Source: Cylicocyclus nassatus (taxonomy: Eukaryota > Nematoda > Chromadorea > Rhabditida > Strongylidae). From it: a stretch of 64,000 nt of DNA. The stretch covers positions 24,343,676-24,407,675 of the forward strand of contig CATQJL010000316.1 of assembly GCA_958299035.1 (NCBI GenBank), written 5' to 3'. Positions 58,986-64,000 of the stretch are shown one piece after another. Position numbers and translations under genes: made by a program. Position 1 is the first letter of the stretch. Every line of letters starts with the position of its first letter. The notes under the pieces are model-generated. The model did not search any database and was not told where the DNA came from. It worked only from the letters and a program-made list of their open reading frames with translations.

Positions 58986-60035
58986 GTAGCTTACTGTAGA
59001 TCAAAGTTCTTTCGAGGAAACGCATGTCTAACGTGGTGGGTTACTGTAACATAGTGCAGATCAAATCTCTTTACGCGAATGTAAACGTTTTTACAATACA
59101 TTTCTTGTTGAGTTACTATAGCTAATCGTAGATCAATCTTGTTCCGGACATATTGTTCCAAGTCAATACTATTAACTTACTGTAGGTTACTGTAGATCAG
59201 CTCGTCTCAATACATATTCTTCATAAGCCAGTTCTAGTTGTATCACTGTAACTTACTGTAGAAGTCTTTTCGCTATCTAAACACCATTCTTACAAGTTAA
59301 TTCTTGTTAAGTTTCTGTACTTCACTGTACTTCAGTCAAATTTCGGCCAAATGCATGTTTTTGCAAGTCAGCACTTGGTGAAAGGCTATTGTAGCTTACT
59401 GTAGATCAAATCTCCTTCCTGAGAGTACACGTTTTTACAAGTTAGTTCTAGCTGAGTTACTGTAGCTAACCGTAGATTAATCTTGTTCCGGACATGTTTT
59501 TCCAAGACAATATTGTTAAGAACCGTTACTGTAGAACTTTAGATCAATCTCAACTTTAGATCGACTTTATTGACCTACTGTAGCTTACTGTAGAAAACGT
59601 TTTCCTAGCGACATATTTTTACAAGTCAATTCCTGTGAGTTTCTGTACTTCGCTGTACATCAGCCATGTGTTTCGGCTAGATTCATGTTTTTACAAGAAA
59701 TTGGGAACTACTTTAGCACTGTAGATCAGTTCTGCCTTGAGTTTACGTGTATTTCTACAAGTCTAATTTTTTAATGTTACATCACTGTAGATCAGCGCTG
59801 GTTGGGTCAGTAACTTACTGTAGATCAGTCTTTCTTTTGCTGAATATATATTTCTCAAGTCAACTCTCGCCAATTACTATGGCTTACTGTAGATCAACTC
59901 CGCTCTTTATGAACATGTTTTTGCAATCGGTTTTTGTTTAGTTATGTAGGTGTAAATCACAGTCTCGTTCGTCTAGAACGGTAGTCTGTAGATCACTTCT
60001 TTGGAGTACTGTAGCGTACGGTGTCAGATCAGTCT
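58986..60035. repeat. TACTGTAGATCA-rich degenerate array
   Basis: At least twelve occurrences of (T)TACTGTAG followed by ATCA, spaced about 50-110 bp, often with 'ttttacaagtcaattc' between them. Best copies are near 58992, 59187, 59397, 59456, 59784, 59816 and 59884. The unit is too degenerate for a clean consensus but is clearly repetitive over 1 kb. Confidence 0.8.
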
Positions 60036-62378
60036 GGCTCTCGGTAAAAGCGTTTTTTAAGAAAATTTCTTTAACAGTGTTTGTATATTACAAACTATTA
60101 CAGGTTTTAGTCCAGTCACTTTTACATTCCTGCTTATTGAAAAATTTATCAGTTTGGTAGGTCTTGTCCTTCGTTCTTCCTTCCCCTTTTGTTCATTTCC
60201 CATCCTCAACCGTTTGGTGAGAAATATTTGTCAAAGTGATTATATGGTGTGAGCAGAAAGGCTTCAAATCAAATGTGTGCAAGACCATAGCCGAAATAAC
60301 ATCATGTGATTTTTCCAACCTTGTTACTTTTATTGAGCAGAACAGAGATTTCTAGACAAGTTCCCCTCCACTCTCCCTCCCCCCAAATCATGTTTTTGTT
60401 TAGTAGTGAAGCTTCATAGACATGTAACAAGTTCGATTACTATCTATCGCTCACTCGTGATGTTGTGGCAATAAAAAGTTTCGTGAAATGTTAAAAACAT
60501 CAATAAATAAAAAAAGTGTCATGGAGCGTTGAAAAACATAAAACACGTTTTATGGACTATAGTGGAACGTTGATGTTAGTGATTGCAAGGACATTTCGAC
60601 CCCATTTTCCAGCTTTAAGGCGGAAGTGGGTGGCGGTGTTTGGTGACAGTTATTCACAGTCGTCTTCTGTGGGAATTATCTATCTCAATTCTTCTCGACC
60701 TCCTTTTCTGTCAGGATACCCGAGAAAGATCAAATTTTTTCTTTCGCTAGTTTTCCATTTTTTCGCATGTAATAAAGATTTTATGGTCATCTCTACATTG
60801 TTCCGTACAGTCATCCATTTCTGATCTGTGGTTCCCTGGTAAAGCGCAAAACTTCCGATTACTTTCCTCGAACCATAAACTCTTGCTATCAGCACCATTT
60901 TGTTTACGTTTCGCCTATCGAAGGGGCGACCTAGCCGGGGCTAGCGATCACCAAAGCTCACATCACCTCCCCTACCCCCCCCCCCCCTTCAGCCTGTTCA
61001 GTCTCTGTCTCCCATAGCTATAGCAGGCACACACTGATGCCGGGGCATTCTCCCCCTCTCCCCCTCTCCCTCTACGCTGTCGCTCTCACAATATCACAGC
61101 GACGCCCCACCACGCGGCGGGGCCCCGTCTCTGCTTGCGTTTGGACTTTGTACCACCAGCGGCGCGGGGGTCTACCCCCTAGTCATACTGCATATACAAT
61201 CAACGACGCCCCATGCTGCTTAGGGTGGAGGTCACAGAGATTAGGAGAGATAGAGCGTCCACGTGGTCGATATTTTCTGGCAACTTTTTTTGAATTTTCA
61301 CATCCATACTTGATTGAAAATTTCCAACAAATTTTCTTCCTGCTCTGCGAAAGATTTTCTTTGTTATTTCTGTCACTGAAATACATTTTTCGATGTTTAA
61401 AGAATGAATTCCTTGCTGAAAATGTGATCAACATGTAGCGGGTTTCGACAATTGCAAAAATAATAATCGCGCTTGGAAATTTGCGAATTTCTGCTACAAT
61501 TCTCTTTTCGTAAAGTTGAAAACTTTTTTGGCCCAAGATTATTTTCCATTTTTCATTTTCCATTGCTCATCTGTATGTTTGAGTGCAATCCAATAAATTT
61601 CGATATTTTCAAAAATTCAGGGAAAATTTCTTGATTTGGTGTTACTTTTAATTTTCATTTCCCATTGTTCGTCTCTCCACATATGAGCGTATCGATCTGG
61701 TAGAAATTCTTGGAGATTCATCTTGGAAAATAGCCATTAAAATGCTAAAAGATTATGAATTTGTGACTGCTATTTCAGAAAATTTTTTGGTCCATTTTGA
61801 CAAGCTAGGAAGAGAAACACTTACTATCAAAAAATTTGTACAGGAGTTTTGTTTCATTGGAGCACATTAAGCCGTCAGGTTAGTTAAATTTGAAAAATTT
61901 TTATGTGCCCATTGAAATTGAAGGATCATAAATTTCATGATCTCATCAAGTTTTATTATACTGGATTATCTCATTGAATTTTATGAACTATGCTCAATGC
62001 ACTTTAAAGATGAAGCAGAATATTCTAGCACTAAGAATTTCACCCGGTGTTCTATTCGAAGCTAAACTTGCACTTTGTAGTTCTCTGAGCCCTAGGGATC
62101 TCCAGGACTAAGCTTATTTACTTCCCGCTCGATCGTACTATGAACTGGCGTGTCTATCCCGTCACATGCACATAATTCGTAGTCCTCAAACATTGTCGGG
62201 AGGTGTTTGCTTGAATGCTCATTCATCTTCTCGGGTTCTTTACTCTTCTATTTCTTTAGTTTCATCATGAATTAAACGGTTTCGGCTTTGTCAGGGATTT
62301 CTTTCTTCTATAAATTTACTTTATTCGTCGTACTGTAACCTAATTGTATGCCTTCTGAGCCTAAAAATATATTTGCAG
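60036..62378. promoter_or_regulatory. Upstream region of the 62.4-kb gene, with C/T-rich tract
   Basis: 60960-61085 is strongly pyrimidine-rich on the plus strand (C run of 13 bases, then 'ctccccctctccccctctcc'), followed by a GC-rich stretch to about 61180. Such tracts are common in nematode promoters, but assignment to the downstream gene is by position only. An acceptor-like 'atatttgcag' ends at 62378. Remaining sequence is AT-rich without a gene. Confidence 0.4.
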
Positions 62379-62385
62379 AGTAAAG

Positions 62386-62565
62386 ATGATGTTCGAGATT
62401 GACGAGGATATCCTTGAAGCCGAACCAACGGAATCCACCTCTTCTTCCTCTACCGTTGACGGAAACCCCTTCCAATTTCCCCGAAGCCGCTCGCCATCAA
62501 CCCATTCCCTAAGAATCGACATTGAAGACGATACCACCTATACCCCGTCACCCACATCCATTCAG
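62386..62565 (+). CDS. First coding exon of an unrecognised gene (runs past the window or has distant exons)
   Basis: Eight bases after an acceptor 'tttgcag' an ATG opens a 60-codon exon ending in phase 0 at CAG|GTAAAT. The peptide is acidic and Ser/Thr/Pro-rich (FEIDEDILEAEPTES, FPRSRSPSTHSLRID, TYTPSPTSIQ), as in a disordered regulatory N-terminus with possible proline-directed phosphorylation sites. No family is recognised and no second exon was found before 64000. The start is preferred because of the adjacent acceptor; a second ATG follows immediately. Confidence 0.6.
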
Positions 62566-64000
62566 GTAAATCCTAAGGCAATCTCTTATGTTGTTGTTTG
62601 CTCACTCAAAGATACTGCGACGGTAAACAGCCATCTGTCAGCTACTGCAAGCGCACACTCATATGCTTTTTGTTGTCTCTAGCGCTGTTGTAAACACTCA
62701 TTTCCATCGCATAGCGTGAGAGTTTGTGTAATCACACACAATGTATGCGCAAAAGCATGGTTGACAAAGGGAATCATTGAGCTTTGTTTCACGGTTCAAA
62801 AGATTTTTCGACACAAAGGCAAAGTGACTGCTTTAGCGGCACTTTATGAAAATTAATCATGGTGGGAAAAATTAGCACTTGATCCTCGCCCATTACCGTA
62901 TCCGGTTATGCACTCTGATCTTCAAGGGTACGGTACCGGGTGAGAATTCAGGGTTGGGTTTCACGGCCAAGAATGAATCATAAAATGCCGCTTGCGCCAT
63001 GGCTAAGCCGAGAGTTCCTAATCAAATTCACATATCATAATGAATTAGTTATCCAAATTTGCCTAAATACTGCCAAGAGGCAAATTTAATTTTTATTTAT
63101 TCAAATTTATTTCAATTTTTTTCACAGTATACTTAACGTACCACTTGCATCCAGAAAGTAAACACATCTATTTCAATAGACTCAGATGTTCTTTATTTTG
63201 GAAAAGAAAATCACCACTTTGATGAATAATTAGGGTATGGATAATTCCTTTTCATTCTTATTCTCAAAAATATGGACCCTTAACTTTTCGTGAGTCCATT
63301 TACCCATTTGATGCCCCTATGTCGAAGCAATAAAAAATTCATTTTTAGAAAAAAATCAAATCAAATTAAATTAAAATAAAAAAATCAGCAAATTCGGAGC
63401 GGGGCATGAAATTTAGTTTAACCGTGATGGGAATATGTACTATTCTTTCTACTATTGTATATCGTCTAAAAATATCGAAAACATTGAAAATTAGAGTGGA
63501 GTTGTCAAGGCATGCGGCTTTTTTTGTTTTTTTTCGAAGTTACTTTATCAATCGCTCGTATCCTTGATATTTTTCACACTTAATAAATGCATCAAAGTGC
63601 AATGTGCTATATCTTGAAAACATTCTTTTGAATGCTTCGTAAGTGGCACGAATTAAGTGCATTGTGCCCTAACCTTCCTGTAGTTCTTAGGCCTAGTGAG
63701 TACATCATCGAAAATTGGGGCTGAGTGCACGTCAGCTGGCGTAATCGTAGTAGAACTGACGTGAAAACAATGGCAGAAAGTGCAATTGCGACGAGAAAAC
63801 AAGGGAACAAAGTTTGTTAACATCAGGCATAGTGCGAGAGAGTGGGGAAAGCTATGAACAAATTGTGAGCTAAACCGATGGTTGATGATGTGAATGTAAA
63901 CAGTTCAGAAAACATAAGAATTATTGATCTTTGTAGCTTAAGTTACCTATTTTTTGAGAAGTTGTTACTCTACTACACCGTCTATTTTGACATAAGCTGA
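62566..64000. other. Probable first intron or intergenic
   Basis: AT-rich with no recognisable exon, consistent with a long intron of the gene starting at 62386. A short phrase 'ggtacggtaccgggtgag' near 62928 is palindromic. Confidence 0.35.

Noticed and set aside
58749..59054. 101-residue ORF after a TATA-like box
   Set aside because: It runs from GC-rich DNA into the TACTGTAG array, with no domain or splice signals.
61037..61438. 133-residue plus-strand ORF
   Set aside because: Its N-terminal half is a translation of the C/T-rich promoter-like tract and the rest is AT-rich, low-complexity sequence.

Overview
The window looks like a piece of a nematode nuclear genome, most likely clade V (strongylid or hookworm-like). 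This is an inference from three things: AT-rich sequence, short exons split by either ~50-nt introns or kilobase introns full of small transposons, and TTTCAG-type acceptors directly upstream of start codons (possible spliced-leader sites). No bacterial-style operon, CRISPR array, rRNA or tRNA is visible. Species-level assignment is not possible by eye.

Left third (1-28 kb). Decayed retroelement pieces lie at 2-5 kb: a BEL/Pao gag zinc knuckle, a BEL/Pao integrase tail and an env-like remnant. Fold-back and mariner elements follow. Three clear host genes come next, and every exon junction could be resolved: a membrane-anchored SAM-methyltransferase/aminopropyltransferase-like protein (13.0-19.1 kb, +, 10 exons, 345 aa), a TBL2-type ER WD40 protein (19.7-22.4 kb, -, 11 exons, 472 aa) and the Golgi/ER sorting receptor RER1 (24.8-28.0 kb, +, 5 exons, 189 aa).

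Middle (28-50 kb). This is the unusual part. A giant inverted repeat has arms 27997-37790 and 40633-48951 around a 2.8-kb spacer. Its outer edge cuts through the last exon of RER1. Each arm carries an intact eight-exon gene for a Myb/SANT-like DNA-binding protein with a C-terminal coiled coil (263 and 264 aa). The outer arms differ by roughly a tenth of positions by eye. The inner ~1.6 kb is nearly identical, and the switch falls at the edge of a ~1.2-kb element whose own inverted ends each contain a full-length 184-nt U2 snRNA sequence. Five such U2 sequences occur (A-E). All keep the U2 stems and the Sm site, and all share the same two substitutions in the branch-site-recognition hexamer (GUAGUA becomes UUAGUU). 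This variant-U2 fold-back family is the best candidate for something undescribed.

The arms also serve as natural controls for transposon insertions. A 1.66-kb TA-flanked fold-back element and a 0.33-kb MITE sit only in the left arm. A TTAA-flanked piggyBac-type MITE sits only in the right arm. Two nested hAT elements with 8-bp duplications lie at the inner junction.

Right third (50-64 kb). Gene-poor: two hAT MITEs with perfect 8-bp target duplications, two families of degenerate tandem repeats (about 80-bp units near 56 kb, and a TACTGTAGATCA-rich array at 59-60 kb), a C/T-rich promoter-like stretch and, at 62.4 kb, the first coding exon of an unrecognised gene that runs off the window.
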